Positions 11,791 through 21,471 of a stretch of DNA of 64,000 nt are shown here, piece after piece. The notes beneath the pieces were generated by a model, which was given only the letters and a program-made list of their open reading frames with translations, was not told where the DNA came from and did no database searches. The stretch is taken from contig MJGA01000003.1 of NCBI GenBank assembly GCA_001910725.1, positions 1,984,001 to 2,048,000 of the forward strand, written 5' to 3'. How positions within the stretch are numbered: position 1 is the stretch's first letter; each line of letters starts with the position of its first letter. This stretch comes from Phanerodontia chrysosporium (taxonomy: Eukaryota; Basidiomycota; Agaricomycetes; Polyporales; Phanerochaetaceae). Position numbers and translations under genes: made by a program.

Positions 11791-11918
11791 TGAAACTTTG
11801 CAGGGCGTCGCTATGGTCGAAAAGCTGTCAGGATGCAGAATTTCGACGGAATCGGGTGGGCGGAAGTTGGTGGATCGGTCCCCGGGAGGTTGGATGTAGC
11901 GACGCCCTGAAGTTTCAG
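11791..11918. repeat. Imperfect inverted repeat upstream of RPL13
   Basis: TGAAACTTTGCAGGGCGTCG at 11791-11810 (continuing CTA to 11813) is matched in reverse complement by TAGCGACGCCCTGAAGTTTC at 11898-11917. The arms differ by a two-base gap and are 84 bp apart. This could form a hairpin or be a paired protein-binding site in the RPL13 promoter. Confidence 0.6.
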
Positions 11919-11973
11919 CACTCTCACCTCAAACTTCGATTTACTAACGAAACTCAACCTTCTAGACTAGACA

Positions 11974-12778
11974 ATGGGTTTCGCGCACAACAACGGTTCG
12001 TAAACTGTCCAGCAAGAAGCCCAATGAGCACCAATTGATTGCGGCTTGTGTTATTTAGTCCTCCACGACAACCACTTCCGCAAGGACTGGCAGTCGCGCG
12101 TGCGCACCTGGTTCGACCAGCCCGGCCGCAAGCTCCGCCGCCGCCAGGCTCGCAAGGCCAAGGCTGCCGCACTTGGTGTCCGCCCCCTTGAACTCCTCCG
12201 CCCCGCCGTCCGTGGACAGACTGTTCGCTACAACCGCAAGGTCCGCGAGGGCCGCGGTTTCACCCTCGCCGAGCTCAAGGAGGCTGGCATCTCCCGCAAG
12301 GCTGCTCGTGGTGTCGGTATCGTTGTTGACCACCGGAGGCGAAACCTTAGCGAGGAGGGCAAGGCTCTCAACGTTGAGCGCCTGAAGGCTTACAAGGCCC
12401 GCCTCATTGTCTTCCCCCGCAACGCTAAGAAGCCCAAGAAGGGTGACTCTACTGTGCGTCGGAGGAATGCAGGACCTATTCTATCTGGCCAAGCTGAACA
12501 AACTTTCAACAGGGTGACGAGCTCAAGGCCGAGACTACTCGCCAGACTATTGCTCTCCCCGACCCCTACGTCCACGAGGCGCCCCGCAAGATCACCGAGG
12601 AGGAGCGGGAGTTCGAGGCGTACCGCACTCTTCGCAACGAGTGGGCGTTCGCCAAGCACGAGGGCAAGCGCAAGGCACGGGCTGCGAAGGTTCGTATTCA
12701 AACCCTCCCCCTTTGGGACGCTTACGAGCTTGCGTTTGTATGCAGAAGGCCGAGGAGGACGCTGCAAAGAAGAAGTAA
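11974..12778 (+). CDS. RPL13: 60S ribosomal protein L13 (eL13)
   Basis: Exons 11974-11995, 12059-12453, 12513-12689 and 12746-12778 encode 208 residues. The start MGFAHNNVLHDNHFRKDWQ and the following FDQPGRKLRRRQARKAKAAA are diagnostic of eL13, a large-subunit rRNA-binding protein. The middle has RGFTLAELKEAGI and IGV-type core strands, and the C-terminus is Lys/Glu-rich, ending AAKKK. The first exon is only 22 nt, as often seen in fungal ribosomal genes, and introns are 56-63 nt. The gene is intact. Confidence 0.96.
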
Positions 12779-13062
12779 ACAGATCCCTTGCTGTTGTCTT
12801 CTCTCTCTCTCTCTGGTCCTTTCGCACCATGTTTTCCGCATTCCATGTATTCAAAACTGGGTACACCCGGGGTATCTGCATCCCATGCTCTATGCCACGA
12901 CGATTATGATATCGGCCTTTTGGGACTTGGTCCCTCCCGGATGCTTCCTTACCTGTTCGCAATCTTGTACCTCAATATTGTACTGGGTAAGAGCAGCCTG
13001 TGCTCTTCCATCATCGCATCAATGGAGAGTGCAGTGTATTTCTATGATTGCATATTATGTCC

Positions 13063-14864
13063 TCAGTGCGAGGATCCCTGCAAGTGCTCCTTGACATGTG
13101 CGTCCGCCACCATACCCACAATCTTCGCCTGTTCTGCCACTTGTCGCAAGACACCGCGGACTTCGTTGTTGCCATCGACGAACCCGAATTCGGCGTATTC
13201 AAGACCGTGCTTTTCGGTGTACTCCTTGACAATTGCGCTTGCTGCGCGTAGGTTGTGACGTGGAAGGCGAGGGAACAGGTGATGAGTGACCTGCAGATGC
13301 AGGCCTCCGTGGATCCACTCGATGGATGGCGAGCAGATGACGTCTACGGTGGTTCGCAGTTGGCGAGCCAGGAACGATTCCTTGACCCCCAGGTCTGCCG
13401 TTGAACGCGAGAAGTGAGACAACACGATCTACAGAGAAACGTTCGCGTCAATGTCTGCACGAATGACTCCCAGATTGTTCGCACCTGTACGTGAAGTGGA
13501 CTCGGCACTACGTTGCTGATGAGCAGGTACCCAAGGGCCTTCGGCCACGAGCCGCAACCCTTCAATACCTGGATGTACCAGCAGTAGAAGAGGCCAATGA
13601 AGACGACTTCGGTCCACCACCACCACCTGCCGCCCTTGGCACGGGACGGTTGAAATGCGGTCTTCGCGAGGAAGCCGTATGAGTTCGCATACAGGTTGAA
13701 TCTAGCCAGCGCCATTATAACGTAGAAGAGCTTGTGCTGGACAGTGATGAGGACTTTCGCGAAGGCGTCGAAGGCCATGATACGCTTGTAGTATGATGAC
13801 CAGAGGGATGTAAAAAATACAGGGGAGATGGCAAAGAAGGGGAGATGTTGAATGTCCGGATCGCTAGAGACAACATCTCAGCGTGACTCTAAGCCTCGAA
13901 TGGACACGAACATACTGCGTAGGGTGATTCGTCACAACTACACGCAGAAATCTCGTTAAGTCCGCAGGGGCTAGAAGAACGAGAAAAACTTACGATGATG
14001 AATATTATGGTTCTACGTAAAGGGTTAGTGTGATGCTTCTGAAGAATCAAGCTAGACACTCACGTCGACCCACCACCCTATGCTCAACCCACCCGAGAGG
14101 TCCGCGAGCAACATGCCAAATATGCGATCTATCACCCAGCTGTGCGTAACCCCAAGATGCCCAAAGTCATGGGCTGTAAACGTCACTTGGTGCCAGTAGA
14201 GACCGAGGAAGAACGCGCTGGTGAGGAACCAGGATTTGTAGTATGAGAATACTGCGAGGACAATGAAGGTGACATAGCGGACGATCTCAGGACCGTAGCC
14301 GGTGAGATAACGCGTCTTGTAGAGACCAGCATCAATAACACGCTGATGGAGCTCCTTGTAGACTCTTGAGTGCTCAGCCTGTATTTTCGGAGACAAGGTC
14401 GAAGGTCCGGGCTGCAGCGTCTCGAGAGTCGGCCCACGCTGCGCTTCCAGCTCTTCTCTATGAACGAGCAGGATTTGTGAAGCCGGGTTTGTTTCCGTTA
14501 TCTCTTCTGGTAGCGGTCGTAGCGTAGTCGCTTCGCGGTGCCATTGCATCTTCCCATCCTTGCCGACCTTCCTCACCCAGCCACTCATCACCGGCGGCAC
14601 GAATGGCTCCCAACCGTATTCCCCGACTTCCACTTCGGCGATTTGGTGCGCTTTGATCTTGCGGAGGGTCTCTTCCGAATGGAAAGCGTCGACCTCGTCC
14701 GTCGCGTTTCGGCCGACGAAGTGCAGGATGGCAAGCGGGCCTCCGGGATGTGCATTGAGCCAGGACGGTGGGACACGGATCACCTTGTCCTGGAGAATTA
14801 GCAGCGTTTCGCCGGCGAGTATGCGCTGCGCGACCTGGTCGCGTGTCCAAAGGGGCTTGCCCAT
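13063..14864 (-). CDS. Cytochrome b5-fused fatty acid/sphingolipid desaturase (delta-8 type)
   Basis: Exons 14864-14064, 14012-13994, 13937-13916, 13863-13485 and 13428-13063 give 528 residues. The N-terminus (about 1-90) is a cytochrome b5 domain with the haem-binding HPGG and a later DEVDAFHS histidine. The membrane desaturase follows with three histidine boxes: HDFGH, HNIHH (made by the 19-nt exon) and QVTHH in LQVTHHLFPRLPRHN. Front-end desaturases use a Q-x-x-H-H third box; here the second position is V and the third T. Fungal proteins of this layout act on the long-chain base of glucosylceramides in the ER, and I infer that role. An in-frame open stretch continues upstream of the chosen start. 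Confidence 0.85.
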
Positions 14865-15344
14865 CTCGAGAGTGGGGGGGCAAGGGCAGGTAATGGGGAA
14901 AAGGGAAGATCCAGTTGCCAGGTCGCGCTGGCGCTTTGCCAAGCCGGACACAGCCCGCGCCACGAAGCCCTTGCCTAAACGGGAAGCGCCACGTGCATCG
15001 CGACGGCGTCTGACGCGTCTGGTTCGTTTTACTATCCAACATCGTTCTCCTATGAAGATCGCAGGCCCCGACAGACTGCCCACACGCCGAGAGAACGAGC
15101 GGCGCTGGAATGCGGAGAGGAAGACGAAGAGCAGTGCATACCAGAGGAAGCTCGAGCACTCGCTCAACGCTTGCAGGCTCAAGTACAAACTCACCAAGAG
15201 AGCCGAACTCAGACTGAAGACCTCCCAAAGCGCCCCCGCGCTGGCAACTTGTCGTAATAAAGCATATGTTTTGAAGCGAACCCACAGGAGAAGCGCACAT
15301 ATATTTGCAGCGCGATCGCTCAAGGGCATATCTGGCATTGACAC
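14865..15344 (-). other. In-frame open extension upstream of the desaturase
   Basis: The desaturase frame stays open for 160 codons above MGKPLW, up to a methionine at 15344, and contains a hydrophobic stretch around LLVSLYLSLQAL and LWYALLFVFLSAF. Family members normally start at the b5 domain, so I treat this as non-coding or a separate unrecognised frame. Confidence 0.25.
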
Positions 15345-15461
15345 TTCTCCTGTACATGCTTCAGAGACATGCTTTGAGAGGTCAGTGGACGCATATTAGC
15401 ACACGGCCCACTGAGAAAGATTCTCTATAGATATGCAAGTTACAACCCTTCCGCTGTATTC

Positions 15462-16601
15462 ATGACAGATACCCCTGTCGGATCGACACCCAATACACCG
15501 AAGCGTGTCCGCAGCACCATGTCGTCTTCGTTTGCGGATTTCGTTGAATGGGACGACCAGGACCTCGAATTCGGGCGCAAGAATGATGTCAAAGAACCGG
15601 CTCGAGCGACGAATCTTTCTGGTCACCTCCAGTACAATGCGTCTGAAGTGAAACCCCTTCTTGGATTACTCCTTCCTGGCTTACCGGAAGACGATGGCGG
15701 CGATCCCGAGTCTTCAGAGCAGAGTGCATATAATGGCATCACGCCTACGATACCCGTTTTGCGCTTGTCTGCGCTTGCTCTACCTCTGGCATCTCTACCA
15801 CTCGACGAGTTCGGCCCCACAACACGATCTTGCAATATCGCATCTGGTGATGTCTCTCAGTCTCACAACGCTGTTTCCCGTAATATGTCTTCCGATACCC
15901 TGCTGCGGCCGGTCTCTACTTCGCTGTCTGCTCCTGTCGCCGATGAGCCTGGCTTGAACGTCCTGCCTTCTGCCTGTCCTGTGCCTGTTTGCCGTCACTC
16001 TGCTCCGCAACCTCACACTCCTCCTGGGTCATCTCGCGACGCTAATTCCGACGACGAGGCTATCGATGTCATGCTCCCACGCTCCCCTGGTCCTTCCAGC
16101 GACGGTGCCGCCGCCGCCGCCTCTCCTTGTGCCAGTTCCTCATTCTCGTCAAGCAGCAAGCAAATGCGAAGCTTTGGTGAGATGCTATCAGCATCCTTCT
16201 CTTCAAACCGTGGCGGGCGCATGCGCTACTTGCCGTTTCTGCAGTCATTCGATATATCCCCGAGCTCGGAATCTGTGGTGTTACTCTCGCGTCCTTCAGA
16301 TGGATTCAAGACGGTTGCTCAACGTGAGTCCGTCGCATCAAGTCGTGCGCTTGCTCACCGATAGCCAGAGTTGTATGATCCAACCGATCGCTGTACTATT
16401 CTGGCACAACGCATGCAAGACAACCTTACGCTGTCGGCGTCCAAGTCGCGCTTCGATTTGGAGATGCAGCCTGTCTCTGAACACGGGGCGTCAGTTACAG
16501 GCGAATTGACGCGATCCGTAGCTAGGCGTGTCCGTTCTTTCGTCGAATTCGTGTCAGTTGCATTCTTGAGCCCTTGGAAGCTTCTCTTGAGACTCATCTA
16601 G
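15462..16601 (+). CDS. Acidic, serine-rich protein of unknown function
   Basis: Exons 15462-16323 and 16369-16601 give 364 residues with a 45-nt intron (GTGAGT...CCAG). I do not recognise a family. The N-terminus has FADFVEWDDQDLEFG. The middle is a Ser/Pro-rich disordered region with poly-Ala and poly-Ser runs. The C-terminus is an amphipathic, hydrophobic tail (RRVRSFVEFVSVAFLSPWKL), which could anchor it to a membrane. A second methionine at MSSSF (residue 20) is a possible start. The coding quality of both exons and the phase match support a real gene. Confidence 0.6.
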
Positions 16602-16993
16602 ATGTACTGTTTACCGGCGGATTATCTTTCATCACGTTCGCGAGATGCGTTCGAGTCGCGTTGTGTTCTATCACCGTTTGTCGATACCTCACCCTCTTGC
16701 AATCTCATATTCACATTCACGTCAAATATCTCACTGCGAGCATCTGAGTCTCTCTGCTGTGTAGCGAAGAGTTTCAGCCCCTCTTTGCGGGTGCACAGGA
16801 CAGCGAGCGCCTGCGTGGGGGTAGTTTGATAGACGTGTGTGACGCCGCCAGGAACAGCCCCGTTTCCTGCCTCTGTCCTCGTCGCGCTCTGCTTTCGTTC
16901 TCTCCCTGGCCTGCTCTCCTTCATTTCTTCCTGTCGCCGTTCGTTAGTGCCGAGATCGCCCAACATACAGTCATATCCTAGTTTTCCACAGTC
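16602..16993. other. Upstream region of the membrane protein gene, no gene seen
   Basis: 392 bp between two plus-strand genes. The last 150 bp are pyrimidine-rich on the plus strand, a common fungal core-promoter feature. No coding region is supported. Confidence 0.35.
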
Positions 16994-18862
16994 ATGCCGG
17001 TCATGCACCTCCGCCTAGCGCTCTTGCCAACCCTCCTGTTCTCCTGCCTTTTTTCTACGACCCTTGCCGCCAATTTCACGTTTGACTTTGGTACGCCTAC
17101 GCAATGCGACAACTTTCCTATATCGTGGACCGGTAAGACTAAGCGTGTCATGATGTAATGCGGTGTGCGTTGAGAGCTAATGTGTCGGGGTACGCTATAG
17201 GCGGTTCGCCACCATTTGAGTTGGTGCTTGCCCCCGTATGTGCCTACCTTCAACCTTGATAGCAGGTCTCCATCTTATCTGATGCTCTCCAGGAATTTGG
17301 AACTCCAAGAACATTCTCCGTGCCATCCGCAAGCTTCACCAATGGCCAAGGCTCGTTCCAAGCGCAAATACCCTTTCTGAAGGGCCATAGCTTCATTGCG
17401 ATCATGTCCGACGCGACTGGGTTCGGCTCGGGAGGGGTGACAGATGTGCTCACCGTTGGAAGTTCTGTCAGCAACACGAATTGCAACACGACGGACCCAG
17501 GTATGTCTATAGTCGCTTGCGCGCATGCGCCATGCTGACCTTCATACAGGCGTAGACTTCTTCTTTGAACTCAATACTGCTTTGCAACAATGCAGGTACG
17601 TCCAGCGGGATGTCTTTATCATATGGGAGCTGACCCGTCACAGGCCGTACACGTTCGATAACTACACAGGAGCTGTGCAACCCGTTACCATTACGGTGTG
17701 TCCGAGCAGTGATCCCGCGAGCATATGAATTGAACCTATCTACCAGGGTGTCATCCCCGGAGGCGAAACATTTGTTCTTAACCCCCCTGCCGGCCCTACT
17801 ACATATGAGTGGATCGCGAATTTGGCGGATGGTGTCTCTGTCATGTGGATCATGAGCGACTCCCAGGGTCGCAAGGGAGGCAGTTCGGACGTGAAGGTAG
17901 TGGGTGCCACTGACGACAAGACGTGCCTAAACGCGGATTCACCTACATCGCTTTCCGTTATACCCTCCGCCACGGCATCTGCCTCTGCAACTTCGTCCCA
18001 CGACGCGAGCGCGACCTCAGGTTCAGATTCGGCTTCAGGCGGGTCGTCGAAGTCAAGCTCAGACACCGGAGCTATCATTGGTGGTGTCCTGGCCGGACTA
18101 TTTGCCATCGCCACCATCATAGCCCTTGTGCTCTTCTTCCTTCGGCGCCGAAGGAACCGCTCGACTGCATTTTATGAGGGCGATGAGTACCCTCGTAGGT
18201 CACGCCGTGGCGGACGGCTGGAATCTGTGGACCTTGATCCACCGGCCGCTATGGAAGATGGACATGCGGCCTCGGTCATTCACCCATACCCTTATTCTGC
18301 TTCCGTCGGTTCGCAGTCACTGCCCGGCGGTGGCACTTCCACCTACAACATGGCTGCCTCCGCACACCAGCTACTTCCGATGGGCGCAAACGCGCAACGC
18401 GACGGCCAGACGCAATACGACACGAACCTCACGAACCCGTACAGCGCACCCTCAGAGACTGCATACTCCCGTCACCACCCCTCGGGATCCGTGGGCGGAA
18501 TGTCGGCAGGCGACAGGACTTCCACTTTCCAGGGAATCGAGACAGCGAGCATGACGTCCTCTGCCCAGCGCAAGGCAGCGATGGCAGGGGAGACGACGTA
18601 CCGGCCGACGCGCTTCATCGTGCACCAGGACCTCGAGGAAGCCGTTCCGCAGGACGAAGGCGACGTGGTCGAGCTTCCGCCGCAGTACAGCGAGAGCCGC
18701 ACGCCGCTGCACGCGCTCAAGTACGTGGCGCCGCCGCCGGGCTCGCCACCTCATGGTGCGAATCCGCTCGAGGCCGAAGAGGCCGACTCGAGTAACCACT
18801 TGCAGGAGCCATTGCAGCCTGCAACCCCGACAATGCCGACATCGCCTGCGTACAGGTCATAG
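16994..18862 (+). CDS. Secretory-pathway single-pass membrane protein, serine-rich, unknown role
   Basis: Six exons (16994-17132, 17201-17235, 17293-17500, 17550-17595, 17644-17695, 17747-18862) encode 531 residues. A signal peptide (MPVMHLRLALLPTLLFSCLF) precedes a lumenal or extracellular domain with FDFGTPTQCDN, a central GG-S-PPFEL strand and three further cysteines. Then comes a Ser/Thr/Ala-rich stalk, one transmembrane helix (GAIIGGVLAGLFAIATIIAL) followed by the stop-transfer RRRRNR, and a long cytoplasmic tail rich in Pro, Ser and Tyr. This layout is widespread in Agaricomycetes and resembles Mid2/Wsc-type wall sensors in topology; no function is known to me. Confidence 0.75.
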
Positions 18863-19398
18863 TACCGCAAGCAACGCACATCCTTTCATTTTCGTCCGTT
18901 GTGCATAATATCCTGTCGTATTGTTGTTATACCACCCCGCCTTTCCTTCGGACTATTTATCTGCATATCTAGTGTATTCTCAGAGAGACGAACTCTTTGC
19001 GTAAAGACGCTTGCTTTCAGTGTTCTCCAGCTCGTCATAGCCAGTTGAGCTTGCGCACAATCCGCAGACAATTAGTTATACGAGTGGAAAATACATTGGT
19101 GATGTCGCATACAAAGGTGGCAAAGAATGGCGCAGTGGCAAAAGGCGGGCTTTACCGCATACATTCTATGCATATGCTGCAAGTGAGATGGCGCAGAATA
19201 CAGTGTGCAGCAATAGACTACGAGAAGCGGGAGAAATAACAGGAAAGGAACAACAAGTAAATAGTACATATTAGAAGTCGTCAAACGGATCCAATCAGCT
19301 CGAACACGCCAGTGTCCAAGTGTACAACGTCAACAAGAACCGTTTCGTGATTAAGACATGCGGACCGTTCATCAGAGGGAAACCATACGTGCAGAGGG
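18863..19398. other. Convergent intergenic region, no gene seen
   Basis: 536 bp between two convergent genes. Open frames are short and AT-richer than the neighbouring genes. It probably holds 3' untranslated regions only. Confidence 0.35.
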
Positions 19399-20369
19399 TT
19401 AGTGCTCCATGTCATCGAGCCCCGTCCTTTCGAAGGCGGCGACCATGGCCTCCTGGTCCTTACGCCGCTTGTGGCGCTTGCGCCTGTCGTCCTTGATGAG
19501 CCGAGAGATGCGGCGCATGTGCGAGGCTCCAGTCTCCGCTGTGTGCTTGCACGTATAGCACGAGAGCTCGATGATGGCCAGCAGGCGTAGGGTCTCCGAG
19601 TTGTTCAGCGCCTGTGGGTGACAAGTACGGGAGCGCATTAGCTTCGCTTACGGATGAAATAGCGAGAACGCACATTGAGAGACCAGGAAATGACACGTCC
19701 TCCTTCGACACAGCTAACGACAACGAAGTTTCCGCGTTTCTCTGCTTGCAGAGAGGCACCCTGATCGGGACCATTGTCTCAGTCACACGACGCATACGCA
19801 ATGCCACTGAACGATTACCTCGTGAAAGGCGGTAATAACCTTTCTTGACGAATGGGCACGGACAACTGTGCATGACATGAGCGTTGAAGCTGCGCACTGG
19901 CGGGATAAGGCAAGCGAACATACCAATGCGCGAACCCTGACCGAACGCTTCTTGGGTGACGATGGCGCGGCCAACATAGGACCAGTTATCCCGCTCTGGT
20001 CGCCGGACATGCACCTTGACGGGTATTTCGCGGAACCTGTCACGGCCGTTGGCTGTTGCGCTTATGTTGACTGTAGGGTGGGGGCAGCGGCGTTGGAGGT
20101 GGGAGCCGCACGGTGAGAACGGAGCCGCCGCTAGGCGGAGACAAACACAACGCACCTGGCACTGAGGCGTCGCTGAGATCCATTCCTTGGGGTTCGTTCG
20201 TGGCCGGCTGTGGTTGTACCTGAGGTTGAGGTGGGGGGACCGCGGTGGGAGAGACCTCAGTGTCGGTCATGTTCATGTCCGCTTCCTGCGGAGCGAGGCC
20301 GCGAGTTGGGTTTTGTCAGCGACGATGTTCTATGCAGTGTAGTAGAAGACGAAGCCATACCATGTCCAT
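19399..20369 (-). CDS. Small conserved fungal protein of unknown function
   Basis: Six phase-consistent exons (20369-20361, 20285-20156, 20070-19924, 19865-19819, 19760-19674, 19611-19399) give 210 residues. After a Pro/Gln-rich start, a beta-strand-rich core reads REIPVKVHVRRPERDNWSYV, GRAIVTQEAFGQGSRIVVR, QAEKRGNFVVVSCVEG and RVISWSLNALNNSETLRLLA. It ends in a basic helix (RLIKDDRRKRHKRRKDQE). The strand pattern suggests a PH- or Ran-binding-domain-like fold, but I know no assigned function. The first coding exon is only 9 nt (ATG GAC ATG). Open sequence continues upstream without a methionine, so the true start may lie in a further exon. Confidence 0.65.
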
Positions 20370-20680
20370 GTTGCTGGCTGCGAGTTCGTCGATGTCAATA
20401 TCGGTGCTGTTGGCGGTGGGCGATGGACGCCTCGGTGGTTGTTCGACAAGGGAGCCTGAAGAAATGAACCTGAATTAAATGGCCGGGCGTGCACAGGGAA
20501 GGACCGATCACGTGTGTAGTGATCCCTCGCTCCCAACGCGTCGCGCGCTCGTTCTCTCTAATTAACACACGCGTCTTGCATCTCAATCTCTGCCTTTCTC
20601 TTCTTTCCTTCCTTGTGCACGCTACCACACATACATCCATGGCCTCCAGTAGCACACCGCACCCTGCTCTTCAGACATGG
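20370..20680. other. Intergenic region, possible promoter
   Basis: 311 bp between the start of a minus-strand gene and a decayed plus-strand gene. It contains a pyrimidine-rich stretch at 20580-20615. No gene is supported. Confidence 0.3.
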
Positions 20681-21470
20681 CCAATTCGAACGCGCTCCCG
20701 TCTTCGCTCTCCACGCTGACACCCACCTCCTCCCTAGAACGCGCCCCGAAGGCGAAGAGCAGTATCAATCGTCTCAAGGTTCCAGGGCAGGTATCCTGAC
20801 CCAAAGCAGTGACTCATACCGACTTTGCTTCCCGAATGCCACCTCGCAACGAGAAGAGTTACTACCAGCGACTGGCAATACTCAAGGAGGATGCAGAGGA
20901 TGAGAAGAAGCTTAAGAGGTCAAAGGTGATGCGAGGAATGACCACGAAACCTCGCTCGCATAGCTCATGAGGGTTGCTCTAGAACGATGGGAACTATACT
21001 CCTCGTTAAGCCTCGGAGGAACGTACCATCTCTCCTGCTGCATCCTCAGACGAAGGAGGCACTCCCAGAGCCATGTCGTATGCATCGGATGAAGAGACGA
21101 ACGGGGACGAGGAAGTAGTGGCCGCAATCAAACACGGCTTTTCTTCGCCTGCCTCTGAGGACCTACACTCGATGCCTGCTAAGGGTACAGGGGAGAAACT
21201 TCAGGACCTGTACGAAACATAGTACACGCTAGAGTCGAAGGGTGCCCCGGACAGCGTCCATAATGCCCTGAACGAGCTCAAGTTGAGGTTGTGCGATGGA
21301 GGATCAGGCGCGACGTCAATGTCGCTTGGCGAATAAAGAAGGGCTACCACAAGAAGGATCGCGACTCGGCCTATGGATATTGAACGTCGAAACCGAGACG
21401 GCTCCTAGACCGTGCCATAGAAGTGGGATCGATGTCCTGATAGCGAGACGTAGTGAAGAACCGCCGAAAA
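20681..21470 (+). pseudogene. Decayed protein-coding gene, family not recognised
   Basis: From ATG at 20681 (MANSNALPSSLSTLTPTSS) the frame is protein-like but meets TGA at 20797. The same frame resumes with TDFASRMPPRNEKSYYQRLA and a Lys/Glu-rich helix. Later pieces such as SDEGGTPRAMSYASDEETNG and EKLQDLYET, then TAG at 21220 and TLESKGAPDSVHNALNELKL, also look coding, but frames change and further stops follow. No set of good introns removes all of them. It abuts the 3' end of TAF5. I cannot name the parent gene. Confidence 0.45.
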
Positions 21471-21471
21471 G

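Noticed and set aside
14560..15399. 279-codon plus-strand frame opposite the desaturase
   Set aside because: Antisense to conserved cytochrome b5 coding sequence; Arg-rich composition typical of a shadow.
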